This document shows, one piece after another, positions 7,461 to 13,589 of a stretch of DNA of 15,362 bases (the first letter of the stretch is position 1; every line of letters starts with the position of its first letter). The stretch spans positions 1 to 15,362 of the forward strand of contig CAKTXB010000020.1 in the NCBI GenBank assembly GCA_934630555.1, given 5' to 3'. The notes under the pieces were generated by a model. That model was not told where the DNA came from. It was given only the letters and a program-made list of their open reading frames with translations, and made no database searches. Source of the DNA: an uncultured Oscillospiraceae bacterium (GTDB lineage: Bacteria > Bacillota > Clostridia > Oscillospirales > Oscillospiraceae). The position numbers and the translations under genes are program-made.

Positions 7461-7663
7461 GTAAAGCGCGGCTGCGTTTTGCCGCTGCGCGTGACCGGCT
7501 CGCACCACATATGGGCCGGGCGCACCCAGATGCCATGGTCGCCATAGAGCGCCTGGTAGACAACGAAGTCTTCCTGCGTTTCGGAATGTTTGGCGAGGCA
7601 GAGGACGCGGTATTCGCCGCCCTTGAAATGGCGCCAGCGGCCGGGTTTGATATTGTAGTCCAT
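7445..7663 (-). CDS. DUF1653 domain protein
   Basis: 72 residues, the normal size. Seen: PGRWRHFKGGEYRVLCLAKHSETQEDFVVYQALYG, then IWVRPAHMWCEPV and PRFTYI, which are the characteristic positions of DUF1653 (WRH.KG..Y.VL..A.HSET.E..VVY..LYG....WVRP). The family is a small beta-barrel of unknown role. The ATG at 7663 has AGGAG 9 nt upstream. It is the only minus-strand gene between two plus-strand genes, ends inside DUF3006 and starts 41 bp from the divergent Dabb gene. A possible promoter, TTGCCC-17-CACAAT (7717-7745, minus), lies within the Dabb coding sequence. Confidence 0.85.
   Translation of the reverse strand: MDYNIKPGRWRHFKGGEYRVLCLAKHSETQEDFVVYQALYGDHGIWVRPAHMWCEPVTRSGKTQPRFTYIGD
7623..7651 (+). 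promoter_or_regulatory. Possible promoter of the Dabb gene inside DUF1653
   Basis: TTGAAA (7623-7628), 17 nt spacer, TTTGAT (7646-7651): 5/6 and 4/6 matches. It lies antisense inside the first codons of the DUF1653 gene and 54 nt before the Dabb start codon. Tentative. Confidence 0.35.
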
Positions 7664-7704
7664 GGGAGTACTCCTGTGCAGATAAATTTTTGGAGGGTAT
7701 GCAT

Positions 7705-7989
7705 ATGATCCGACACATTGTGGCCTGGAAATTTCAGCCGGGCAAGGAAGCGGAAATGCAGGAATTTCTGAACGCATTGCAGGCGCTGGACGGGGTCATT
7801 CCGGAGCTGAAGGCGATGCAGATCGGCGTGGACTGCGCGGGCGGGCCGAACTATGACGCGTGCCTCATTGCAGACTTTGACGACCTGGCGGCGCTGGAGC
7901 GGTATAAAAAGGATCCACGGCACGTGGCGGCGTCCGGTTTGTGCAAGGCCATCCGTGAAACACGAGTTGCGGTGGATTTTGAGATGTAA
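7705..7989 (+). CDS. Dabb (stress-responsive A/B barrel) domain protein
   Basis: 94 residues. Seen: MIRHIVAWKFQPG at the N-terminus, the usual Dabb strand with conserved H4 and W8, an alpha helix around EAEMQEFLNALQAL, YDACLIADFDDLAALERYKKDPRH (the 'F.d..al..Y..hP.H' motif) and a C-terminal strand. Dabb proteins form dimeric ferredoxin-like barrels; most bacterial ones have no known reaction. The start at 7705 is chosen because GGAGGG (7692-7697) is 7 nt upstream; an ATG at 7699 is too close. No terminator follows: the toxin promoter starts 5 nt after the stop. Confidence 0.88.
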   Translation: MIRHIVAWKFQPGKEAEMQEFLNALQALDGVIPELKAMQIGVDCAGGPNYDACLIADFDDLAALERYKKDPRHVAASGLCKAIRETRVAVDFEM

Positions 7990-7994
7990 TGGAT

Positions 7995-8023
7995 TTGACA
8001 AAATTCGCCATACAAGGTAGAAT
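7995..8023 (+). promoter_or_regulatory. Strong promoter of the toxin-like transcript
   Basis: TTGACA (7995-8000), 17 nt spacer, TAGAAT (8018-8023): 6/6 and 5/6 matches at ideal spacing, one of the two best promoters in the window. The predicted start point is about 8030, just ahead of a GGGC-GAAA-GCCC hairpin (8032-8043) that would cap the RNA 5' end. Confidence 0.85.
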
Positions 8024-8106
8024 ATAGGCAAGGGCGAAAGCCCCCGGTAGGGTATCACGCAAATGGCGGCGGTTCGTGACCACTTCCCGCAAGGGAGGTG
8101 ATGTCG

Positions 8107-8190
8107 ATGCCGATTACGATCACGTTCCATATCTTTGGATACACGGTAACGATTCGTATAAAAGGCAGAAACCGCCACTCTGGCAAGTGA
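8107..8190 (+). CDS. 27-residue cationic peptide, candidate type I toxin
   Basis: Begins MPITITFHIFGYTVTIRIK and ends RHSGK. The RBS GGGAGG (8093-8098) is 8 nt before this ATG; an upstream in-frame ATG at 8101 is too close. There are no acidic residues and five K/R plus two H. Hydrophobic residues alternate with T/H/R/K (I3, I5, F7, I9, then Y12, V14, I16, I18), so it looks like two short amphipathic beta strands around F10-G11 rather than the transmembrane helix of Fst, TxpA or BsrG. The last codons and the stop lie in the hairpin at 8171-8194, so the C-terminus is constrained by RNA structure. I do not recognise a named family. It could be a membrane-acting toxin or a signalling peptide; the cassette context favours the former. 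Confidence 0.65.
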   Translation: MPITITFHIFGYTVTIRIKGRNRHSGK

Positions 8191-8262
8191 CGGCTTCTTT
8201 GGCTTTTAGCTAAACTTACTTAGAACTTCTCAGGGTCACAACCGTTCGCTGTGATACCCTAC
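8160..8262 (-). ncRNA. Predicted antisense RNA (antitoxin) to the toxin mRNA
   Basis: Predicted to start near 8260 from the promoter at 8267-8294 and to end after the hairpin 8171-8194 (GCCGTCAC / GTGGCGGT on the minus strand, all pairs formed with two G-U) followed by TTCTGCCTTTT. Length is about 100 nt. It overlaps the last ten or so codons of the peptide and all of the 3' region. Its first 28 nt carry the same blocks as the sense leader: GTAGGGTATCAC, then 6 nt later CGGTTGTGACC. Antisense repression is inferred from convergent layout. Confidence 0.55.
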
Positions 8263-8266
8263 TTTT

Positions 8267-8294
8267 ATTATATCCGGTGGGACGGATTTGTCAA
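8267..8294 (-). promoter_or_regulatory. Consensus promoter for the antisense RNA
   Basis: Minus strand TTGACA (8289-8294), 16 nt spacer, TATAAT (8267-8272): perfect 6/6 and 6/6. No protein gene lies at a plausible distance downstream on the minus strand, so a small RNA is the simplest product. Confidence 0.85.
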
Positions 8295-8303
8295 GAGGCG
8301 GAA

Positions 8304-8340
8304 GCGCGGCCTCCGGCGTGAGCCGGGGGCCGCGCTTTTT
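8304..8340 (+). terminator. Strong plus-strand terminator behind the toxin cassette
   Basis: A 14 bp stem GCGCGGCCTCCGGC (8304-8317) / GCCGGGGGCCGCGC (8322-8335, one G-T pair), loop GTGA, then five T. There is no T-tract on the minus strand, so it does not stop the minus-strand permease operon ending at 8347. Confidence 0.85.
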
Positions 8341-8346
8341 GGATCT

Positions 8347-9339
8347 CTATCGTTCTTCCCGGAAGTAGGACAGGCCAAGCGACTGGGGCGGCTGATCCTC
8401 GCGCTTTTTGCGCAGGGATACGACGATGAGCACGACGAGCGTGACAACGTAGGGCAGCATCTTGTACAGCTCCTTGATGGCAAGATTGGTGCCGGTGGGG
8501 ATGTAGAGGTACAGGATGTAGAAGCCGCCGAAGAGAATGGAGGCCAGAACACTGACGTTTGGACGCCAGATGGTGAAGATGACGAGCGCGATGGCGAGCC
8601 AGCCGCGGTCACCAAAGGCGTTGTTCGACCAGACGCCGGAAGCATAGTCCATGACGTAATACAGGCCGCCGAGGCCGGCGATCATGCTGCCGATGCAGGT
8701 GGCGAGGTATTTGTACTTGGTGATGTTGATGCCGGCAGCGTCAGCCGTGGCGGCGTTTTCACCGACCGCGCGCAGATAGAGGCCCGGGCGCGTGCGCTTG
8801 AGGAAATACGACGCGATGAACGCAATGATGATGGCCAGATAGGCCAAAAAGCCATAGGACAGGAAGATCTGGCCGAACCAGCCGAGGTTTGCGGCAAAGG
8901 GAAGCGATTTGCTGAAATAGGCGCTGGTCGCGGAAAGGGCGATGGAAGGCACTTCGCTGTCGGTGAGCTTGATAAGCGAGCCTCCGAAGAAGTTGCCGAT
9001 GCCGACGCCGAACGTGGTGAGGGCGAGGCCCGTAACGTTCTGGTTGGCGCGGAGCGTGACGGCGAGCAGGCAGTAGAGCAGGCCCATCAGCAGCGAGCCG
9101 GCCAGCGAGCACAGCAGCGGGATGCCGATGGCGAGCCATGCGCTCATCTGGGCGGCGGGAACGGCCTGTTCATAGAAGAACGCGCCGATGACGCCGCAAA
9201 TACCGCCGACGTACATGACACCCGGGATGCCCAGGTTCAGGTTGCCGGATTTTTCTGTGAGGATCTCGCCGGTGCTGCCATACAGCAGCGGGATGCCCTG
9301 CATGACCGCACGGGGCAGAAACGATGCAAAATCAAACAT
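8347..9339 (-). CDS. nupQ: Nucleoside ABC transporter permease (NupQ/YufQ-like)
   Basis: 330 residues of mostly hydrophobic sequence with many membrane helices. The N-terminal SFLPRAVMQGIPLLYGSTGEILTEKSGNLNLGIPGVMYVG is the characteristic cytoplasmic/first-helix segment of the second permease in BMP-type importers (branched-chain/ribose permease superfamily), as is the TRPGLYLRAVGENAATADAAGIN loop that contacts the ATPase. It pairs with the permease at 9343-10431 to form the membrane channel for nucleosides. Start set by AGGAGG 8 nt upstream; only 3 nt separate it from the previous stop. Last gene of the operon; no minus-strand terminator follows before the antitoxin promoter. Confidence 0.92.
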   Translation of the reverse strand: MFDFASFLPRAVMQGIPLLYGSTGEILTEKSGNLNLGIPGVMYVGGICGVIGAFFYEQAVPAAQMSAWLAIGIPLLCSLAGSLLMGLLYCLLAVTLRANQNVTGLALTTFGVGIGNFFGGSLIKLTDSEVPSIALSATSAYFSKSLPFAANLGWFGQIFLSYGFLAYLAIIIAFIASYFLKRTRPGLYLRAVGENAATADAAGINITKYKYLATCIGSMIAGLGGLYYVMDYASGVWSNNAFGDRGWLAIALVIFTIWRPNVSVLASILFGGFYILYLYIPTGTNLAIKELYKMLPYVVTLVVLIVVSLRKKREDQPPQSLGLSYFREER

Positions 9340-9342
9340 GGC

Positions 9343-10431
9343 TCACACCTCCTTTTTGCTCTTACGCAGGCTGATCTTATAGGTGAGGAAGAACTCGCAG
9401 CCGATGATGAAGAACAGGATGATACCGGTAAGAATATCGGCGAACGAGTGGTTCAGGGAGAAGGCACTGGAAATTTCACTGGCGCCGCGGTCAAGCACGA
9501 CGAGCAGCAGACTGGTGAACACCATGCCGAGGGGGTTGAATTTGGCCAGCCACGACACCATGACGGCGGTGAAGCCGCGGCCATCGACGATGGTGGTGGT
9601 GAGCGTGTGGTCAATGCCGGCGGTGAGGAGCAGACCCATGAGGCCGCAGATCGCGCCGGAGAGCACCATGGTGCGGACGATGACCCGGTCGACCTTGATG
9701 CCCGCATAGCTTGCGGTGCGCTGACTTTCGCCGACGACGGCGATTTCATAGCCGTGCTTGCTGTAGCGCAGGTAGATGTACATGGCGACAGTCATGACGG
9801 CGACGACCAGAATGGCCAGCAGGTATTTCTGCCCGCCAATGCTGGGCAGCCAGCCGGCTTCGGTGTTCTGGTTGATGATGCCGATCTTGCCGGCACCCTT
9901 GGGCACTTCCCAGACGATGATGAAAAACGCGGCCAGCTGCGTGGCGATGTAGTTCATCATGAGGGTGAAGAGCGTTTCGTTCGTGTTCCAGTGGGCTTTG
10001 AAGAAGGCGGGGAGGAAGCCCCACAGCGCACCGGCGGCGATGGCCGCGACGAACATGACGAGGATGAGCAGTCCCTGCGGGAGCTTATCGCCCAGGCAGA
10101 TCATGCAGGCGGTGGTGGCGAGGCAGCCGATGAGCACCTGGCCTTCGGCACCGATGTTCCAGAAGCGCATTTTAAAGGCAGGGGTGACGGCCAGCGAAAT
10201 GCCGAGCAGTACAGCGAGGTTCTGGAACGTGACCCAGCTCTTGCGGGCGGTGCCAAACGCGCCGTGGAAGATGGTGCCGTAGATGCTGATGGGATTCTCA
10301 CCGGTGAGGAGCGTTGTGACGATGGCGCAGACGATGAGCGCCAGGATGATGGCGATGCCGCGGATGGCGAAGGCCTGATACCACGGCAGCGCGTCGCGCT
10401 TGGCGATATGGAACAGGGATTGCTTACGCAT
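9343..10431 (-). CDS. nupP: Nucleoside ABC transporter permease (NupP/YufP-like)
   Basis: 362 residues, with many membrane helices. Seen: the first helix RGIAIILALIVCAIVTTLLTGENPI, the strongly conserved MRFWNIGAEGQVLIGCLATT segment of the first BMP-importer permease, the GALWGFLPAFFKAHWNTNETLFTLMMNYIA stretch, and the coupling loop YSKHGYEIAVVGESQRTASYAGIKV. Start: the ATG at 10431 lies 8 nt from AGGAGG; a GTG at 10440 touches that RBS and is rejected. The first 8 bp overlap the end of the ATPase gene, giving translational coupling. Confidence 0.93.
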   Translation of the reverse strand: MRKQSLFHIAKRDALPWYQAFAIRGIAIILALIVCAIVTTLLTGENPISIYGTIFHGAFGTARKSWVTFQNLAVLLGISLAVTPAFKMRFWNIGAEGQVLIGCLATTACMICLGDKLPQGLLILVMFVAAIAAGALWGFLPAFFKAHWNTNETLFTLMMNYIATQLAAFFIIVWEVPKGAGKIGIINQNTEAGWLPSIGGQKYLLAILVVAVMTVAMYIYLRYSKHGYEIAVVGESQRTASYAGIKVDRVIVRTMVLSGAICGLMGLLLTAGIDHTLTTTIVDGRGFTAVMVSWLAKFNPLGMVFTSLLLVVLDRGASEISSAFSLNHSFADILTGIILFFIIGCEFFLTYKISLRKSKKEV

Positions 10432-11968
10432 TGGCTGCACCTCCTACGAGCGTCATGAGCGTGCCGATGTGGCGCGGATCGGTGGTGCGCGCATCGACTT
10501 CGCCGGAAACCGTGCCGCCGCAGAGAACGACGATGCGGTCGCACAGCTCCAGCAGAACGTCAAGGTCTTCGCCGACGTAGACGACGGCGACGCCCTTCAT
10601 CTTCTGCTCGGTGAGCAGGTTATAAATGGTATAGGATGTATTGATGTCCAGGCCGCGCACGGCGTAGGCCGTCATGAGCACGGCGGGCGACTGGGCGATC
10701 TCACGGCCGACGAGCACCTTCTGCACGTTGCCGCCGGACATCCGGCGGACGGGGAAGTTCGTGCTGGGCGTGACGACGCCGAGCTCCTGCCAGATCTGGT
10801 TGGCGAGGGATTCCGGGTCCTTGCGGTTGACGAACACGCCTTTGCCTTTGCGCCACGAGCGGAGCATCATGTTGCCGGTCATGCCCATGGAGCCGACAAG
10901 GCCCATGCCGAGACGGTCTTCCGGCACGAAGGACATGGAAATGCCGCTTTTGCGGATGTCCATGGGGTCAAGGCCGACGAGCTCTTTCGGCTGGCTGCCG
11001 TCGGGCGGGTAGAATGTGACGGAGCCGCCGGTGACGGGATAAAGGCCTGCGATGGACTCAAGCAGCTCGCGCTGGCCGCTGCCGGCGATGCCGGCGATGC
11101 CGAGGACTTCTCCGGCGTTGACGGTGAAGCTGACGTTATCGAGCCGCTTGACGCCAAGCTCGTCCACCGCGCTGAGGCCCTTGATGACGAGGCGCGGTTC
11201 GACGTTGACGGGATCGGGGCGGTCAATGTTGAGGGTGACGGTGTGGCCGACCATCATGTCGGTCAGCGACTGCTGGTCGGCGTCTTTGGTGGCGACATCG
11301 CCGATGTATTCGCCCTTGCGGAGGACCGCGACACGGTCGGACACGGACAGGACCTCATGCAGCTTGTGCGTGATGATGATGAGCGACTTGCCGTCATTTT
11401 TCATATTGCGCATGATCTGGAACAGCTTGTCCGTTTCCTGCGGGGTGAGGACGGCGGTGGGCTCGTCGAGGATGAGGATGTCGGCGCCGCGATAGAGCAC
11501 CTTGACGATCTCGACCGTCTGCTTCTGGGAAACGGACATATCGTAGATCTTCTGGTTGGGGTCGATGTCGAAGCCGTAGCGGTCACAGATCTCTTTGACC
11601 TTTTTGCCGGCGGCGGCGAGATCGAGGCGGCCCGGCTCGTCGAGACCGAGGACGATGTTTTCCGTGGCAGTGAACAGGTCCACGAGCTTGAAGTGCTGGT
11701 GGATCATGCCGATGCCATGGGCAAACGCATCTTTGGGCGAGGCGATGGTGACCGGTTCGCCGTGGATGTAGATCTGCCCCTCGTCGGGGAAATAAATGCC
11801 GGAGAGCATATTCATGAGCGTGGTCTTGCCGCTGCCGTTTTCACCGAGCAGGGACAGGATCTCGCCTTCGTGGAGGTCAAGGTTGATGTTGTGATTTGCA
11901 ACGACCTTGCCAAACCGCTTTGTGATATTCTCCATTCTGACTGCGCATTCAGCTGCCAAGGCGGTCAT
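10424..11968 (-). CDS. nupO: Nucleoside ABC transporter double ATPase (NupO/YufO-like)
   Basis: 514 residues with two nucleotide-binding domains in one chain, as in ribose/nucleoside importers. Domain 1: Walker A GENGSGKTT near residue 42, a signature region MSVSQKQTVEIVKVLYRGADILILDEPTAVLTPQE. Domain 2: degenerate P-loop GIAGSGQRELLESIAG, signature MSGGNVQKVLVGREI, and an altered Walker B where the family's usual AQPTRGLD reads AYAVRGLD, so ATP hydrolysis at that site is probably lost or reduced. Start: the ATG at 11968 touches its AAAGG, while a TTG at 11959 is 8 nt from AAGGA; the true start may be that TTG, costing only three residues. Its stop overlaps the next permease by 8 bp. Confidence 0.92.
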   Translation of the reverse strand: MTALAAECAVRMENITKRFGKVVANHNINLDLHEGEILSLLGENGSGKTTLMNMLSGIYFPDEGQIYIHGEPVTIASPKDAFAHGIGMIHQHFKLVDLFTATENIVLGLDEPGRLDLAAAGKKVKEICDRYGFDIDPNQKIYDMSVSQKQTVEIVKVLYRGADILILDEPTAVLTPQETDKLFQIMRNMKNDGKSLIIITHKLHEVLSVSDRVAVLRKGEYIGDVATKDADQQSLTDMMVGHTVTLNIDRPDPVNVEPRLVIKGLSAVDELGVKRLDNVSFTVNAGEVLGIAGIAGSGQRELLESIAGLYPVTGGSVTFYPPDGSQPKELVGLDPMDIRKSGISMSFVPEDRLGMGLVGSMGMTGNMMLRSWRKGKGVFVNRKDPESLANQIWQELGVVTPSTNFPVRRMSGGNVQKVLVGREIAQSPAVLMTAYAVRGLDINTSYTIYNLLTEQKMKGVAVVYVGEDLDVLLELCDRIVVLCGGTVSGEVDARTTDPRHIGTLMTLVGGAANA

Positions 11969-12008
11969 CCTTTCTTTGCGGGGCGCTCCCCGGTATTTGG
12001 ATAGTGCA

Positions 12009-12037
12009 AGTTTATCATAAAGCTGTAAAAAAGTAAA
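12009..12037 (-). promoter_or_regulatory. Possible internal promoter before the importer ATPase
   Basis: Minus strand TTTACT (12032-12037), 17 nt, TAAACT (12009-12014), both 4/6. An alternative -10, TATGAT, overlaps it. This AT-rich stretch between lipoprotein and ATPase genes would allow separate expression of the ATPase and permeases. Confidence 0.35.
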
Positions 12038-12137
12038 TCAGGTTGAACAAAAAATTTTATGTAATCTAAAAGTTTTTGCATATAATGCCGAAGTGCGTTC
12101 GGCGATCGGGAAATGGGGGGATGCAGGAAATAAGGAA

Positions 12138-12163
12138 ATCGGGCTGCCCGAAGGCAGCCCGAT
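12138..12163 (-). terminator. Hairpin after the binding-protein gene, partial terminator
   Basis: A perfect 11 bp stem ATCGGGCTGCC (12138-12148) / GGCAGCCCGAT (12153-12163) with a TTCG loop on the minus strand, followed by TTCCTTATTT. The weak T-tract suggests partial read-through, which would make more lipoprotein than ATPase and permeases. Confidence 0.6.
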
Positions 12164-12177
12164 CGGGTAAACTTTGT

Positions 12178-13467
12178 TTAGAACGCCTGATCAAGCAGCG
12201 TGATGCCGTCGATGTTCAGCTGGAAGTACGGAGCGGAGCGGAAGGTGGATTCAGCGAAGTAGCCGTCCACGATGGCCTCGGTATCCGGCGTGTAGTCAGC
12301 ATCGGTGTCAACGTCAGCCATGGAGGTGGTGAGCGTCTGACCTTCCACGGTGAAGGTGGAGCAGTCAAAGACGTGCAGTTCGCCGCTTTCGAGCTTCTTG
12401 GTGGCTTCTTCAACAGCCTCAGCCGTGCCGGCGGCAACAGCGTTCTCGTTGAGCTCAGTCAGGACGACAGAGCCGGTAGCCAGCGTGCCGGTCCAGTCAG
12501 CGTCGATGGGCTCGCCGTTCATGCAGGCCGTGATGGCGTACTTATAGTACGGAGCCCAGTCAATACGGGAAGAAACAAGGTAGGTGTTCGGGCAGGCGGC
12601 CATGGTGGAGCCGTTGTAGGAAACGTCGGGAACACCGGCGGTCTCGCAGGCGGTCGGAGCACCCATGGAGTCAGCGTGCTGGCTGATGAGCTTGCAGCCG
12701 TTCTGGATGAGCTTCTGGGCGCCTTCCTTTTCAGCGGTCTCGTCGTACCACGAACCGGTGAAGGTGACTTCCATGGTCACGCTCGGGCAAACGGAGCGCG
12801 CGCCGAGGAAGAAGGAGGTGTAGCCGGAGATAACTTCTGCATAGGTAAACGCGCCGACGTAGCCGATCTTGGCTTCTTCCGCGGTGAATTCACCGGCGTC
12901 GATCATCTCGTTGAGCTTCATACCGGCAACGATGCCGGCGAGGTAACGGCCTTCGTAGATGGAGGCGAACGCGTTGTGGTAGTTGGCAAGGCCCTCAGTG
13001 TGCGCCTTCGTGCCGGTGGAGTGGCAGAACTGCACGTCGGGGAATTCCTTGGCGGCCTGGATCATGTAGTCCTCATGACCGAAGGAGTCGGCAAAGATGA
13101 TGTTGCAGCCGGCGTCAGCAAGCTCGGCAGCCTTGTCATAGCACTCCTGGCCTTCGGGAACATTGGTGATAAGAGTGTATTCCACGCCCAGATCTTCACA
13201 GGCTTCCTTGGCGGCGTTGATAAAGTTGAGGTCATAGGTGGAGTTTTCATCATGCAGGGTGATGAAGCCGACCTTGAAATCAGCGGGTACTTCCGCCTGT
13301 GCAGGCTGTTCGTCAGCGGCAGCGTCATCAGCGGCCGGAGTTTCGGCAGCGGGAGTCTGCGTGTCAGCCGCCGGGGTCTCGGCAGCGGGTGTGTTGGTCG
13401 AGGATGCACAGGCAACCAGGCCGAACAGCATCACGACAGCCAGAAGCAATGCAAGCGTCTTTTTCAT
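12178..13467 (-). CDS. nupN: BMP-family nucleoside-binding lipoprotein (NupN/PnrA-like)
   Basis: 429 residues. Captures nucleosides outside the membrane for the importer encoded downstream. Seen: signal peptide MKKTLALLLAVVMLFG and lipobox LVAC with the lipidated Cys at residue 20; a low-complexity linker with TPAAETPAAD repeated exactly at 26-35 and 38-47; then the BMP domain beginning FKVGFITLHDENSTYDLNFINAAKEA, with the AKIGYVGAF strand further on. Start set by AGGAGG 7 nt before the ATG at 13467; longer starts would disrupt the signal peptide. First gene of the importer operon, divergent from guanine deaminase. Ligand class (purine nucleoside) is inferred from family and neighbour. Confidence 0.93.
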   Translation of the reverse strand: MKKTLALLLAVVMLFGLVACASSTNTPAAETPAADTQTPAAETPAADDAAADEQPAQAEVPADFKVGFITLHDENSTYDLNFINAAKEACEDLGVEYTLITNVPEGQECYDKAAELADAGCNIIFADSFGHEDYMIQAAKEFPDVQFCHSTGTKAHTEGLANYHNAFASIYEGRYLAGIVAGMKLNEMIDAGEFTAEEAKIGYVGAFTYAEVISGYTSFFLGARSVCPSVTMEVTFTGSWYDETAEKEGAQKLIQNGCKLISQHADSMGAPTACETAGVPDVSYNGSTMAACPNTYLVSSRIDWAPYYKYAITACMNGEPIDADWTGTLATGSVVLTELNENAVAAGTAEAVEEATKKLESGELHVFDCSTFTVEGQTLTTSMADVDTDADYTPDTEAIVDGYFAESTFRSAPYFQLNIDGITLLDQAF

Positions 13468-13560
13468 GTTGTTTCCTCCTAAAAATTTTTGGGGCCATGC
13501 TGACAAACTTTTTGCGGCGAAACCGGTGCGTCAGGAATTTGTCAACAAGTCTATGCGCTC

Positions 13561-13589
13561 AGTGTACTCGATTTTTGGGAATAATGCAA
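13561..13589 (-). promoter_or_regulatory. Possible promoter of the nucleoside importer operon
   Basis: On the minus strand TTGCAT (13584-13589), spacer of exactly 17 nt, TACACT (13561-13566). Moderate match. The predicted RNA would start near 13554 and carry an 87 nt leader containing the TGACAAA/TTTGTCA dyad. Confidence 0.35.

Larger units (their letters stand above)
8030..8340 (+). ncRNA. Predicted toxin mRNA with structured leader (type I toxin-antitoxin-like)
   Basis: Transcript from about 8030 to the terminator at 8304-8340 (or earlier near 8205). Structure seen in the sequence: a 5' GAAA-capped hairpin (8032-8043); block A GTAGGGTATCAC (8047-8058); block B CGGTTCGTGACC (8070-8081); a hairpin CACTTCCC-GCAA-GGGAGGTG (8081-8088 / 8093-8100) that buries the ribosome binding site under a GNRA loop; and in the 3' part the complements GGTCACAACCG (8234-8244) and GTGATACCCTAC (8251-8262). 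The 5' and 3' ends can therefore pair over 12 + about 11 bp. Sequestered RBS plus 5'-3' pairing is a hallmark of type I toxin mRNAs. Expression is inference. Confidence 0.65.

Noticed and set aside
7699..7704. Upstream ATG for the Dabb gene
   Set aside because: Only 1 nt from the GGAGGG ribosome binding site; the ATG at 7705 has normal spacing and the family's N-terminus.
8047..8262. The 12 bp inverted repeat as the ends of a small non-autonomous mobile element (MITE)
   Set aside because: No target-site duplication is seen, and both strong promoters lie outside the repeats while driving into them, which fits an RNA-based cassette better.
8251..10458. Long plus-strand open frame opposite the permeases
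   Set aside because: Antisense to two recognisable membrane permeases; rich in D, E, G and H in the way typical of reverse-frame translations. No RBS.
10400..12004. Long plus-strand open frame opposite the importer ATPase
   Set aside because: The minus strand encodes clear ABC motifs with coupled neighbours; the plus frame has none.
12080..12087. Plus-strand TATAAT between the lipoprotein and ATPase genes
   Set aside because: No -35 at 16-18 nt and no plus-strand gene downstream other than antisense frames.
5862..13535. The 10-mer GACGCACCGG and nearby TGACAA stems shared by the NUDIX leader and the importer leader
   Set aside because: Spacing between the elements differs (17 against 5 nt), and shared 10-mers are expected by chance between two places in a 15 kb GC-rich window.
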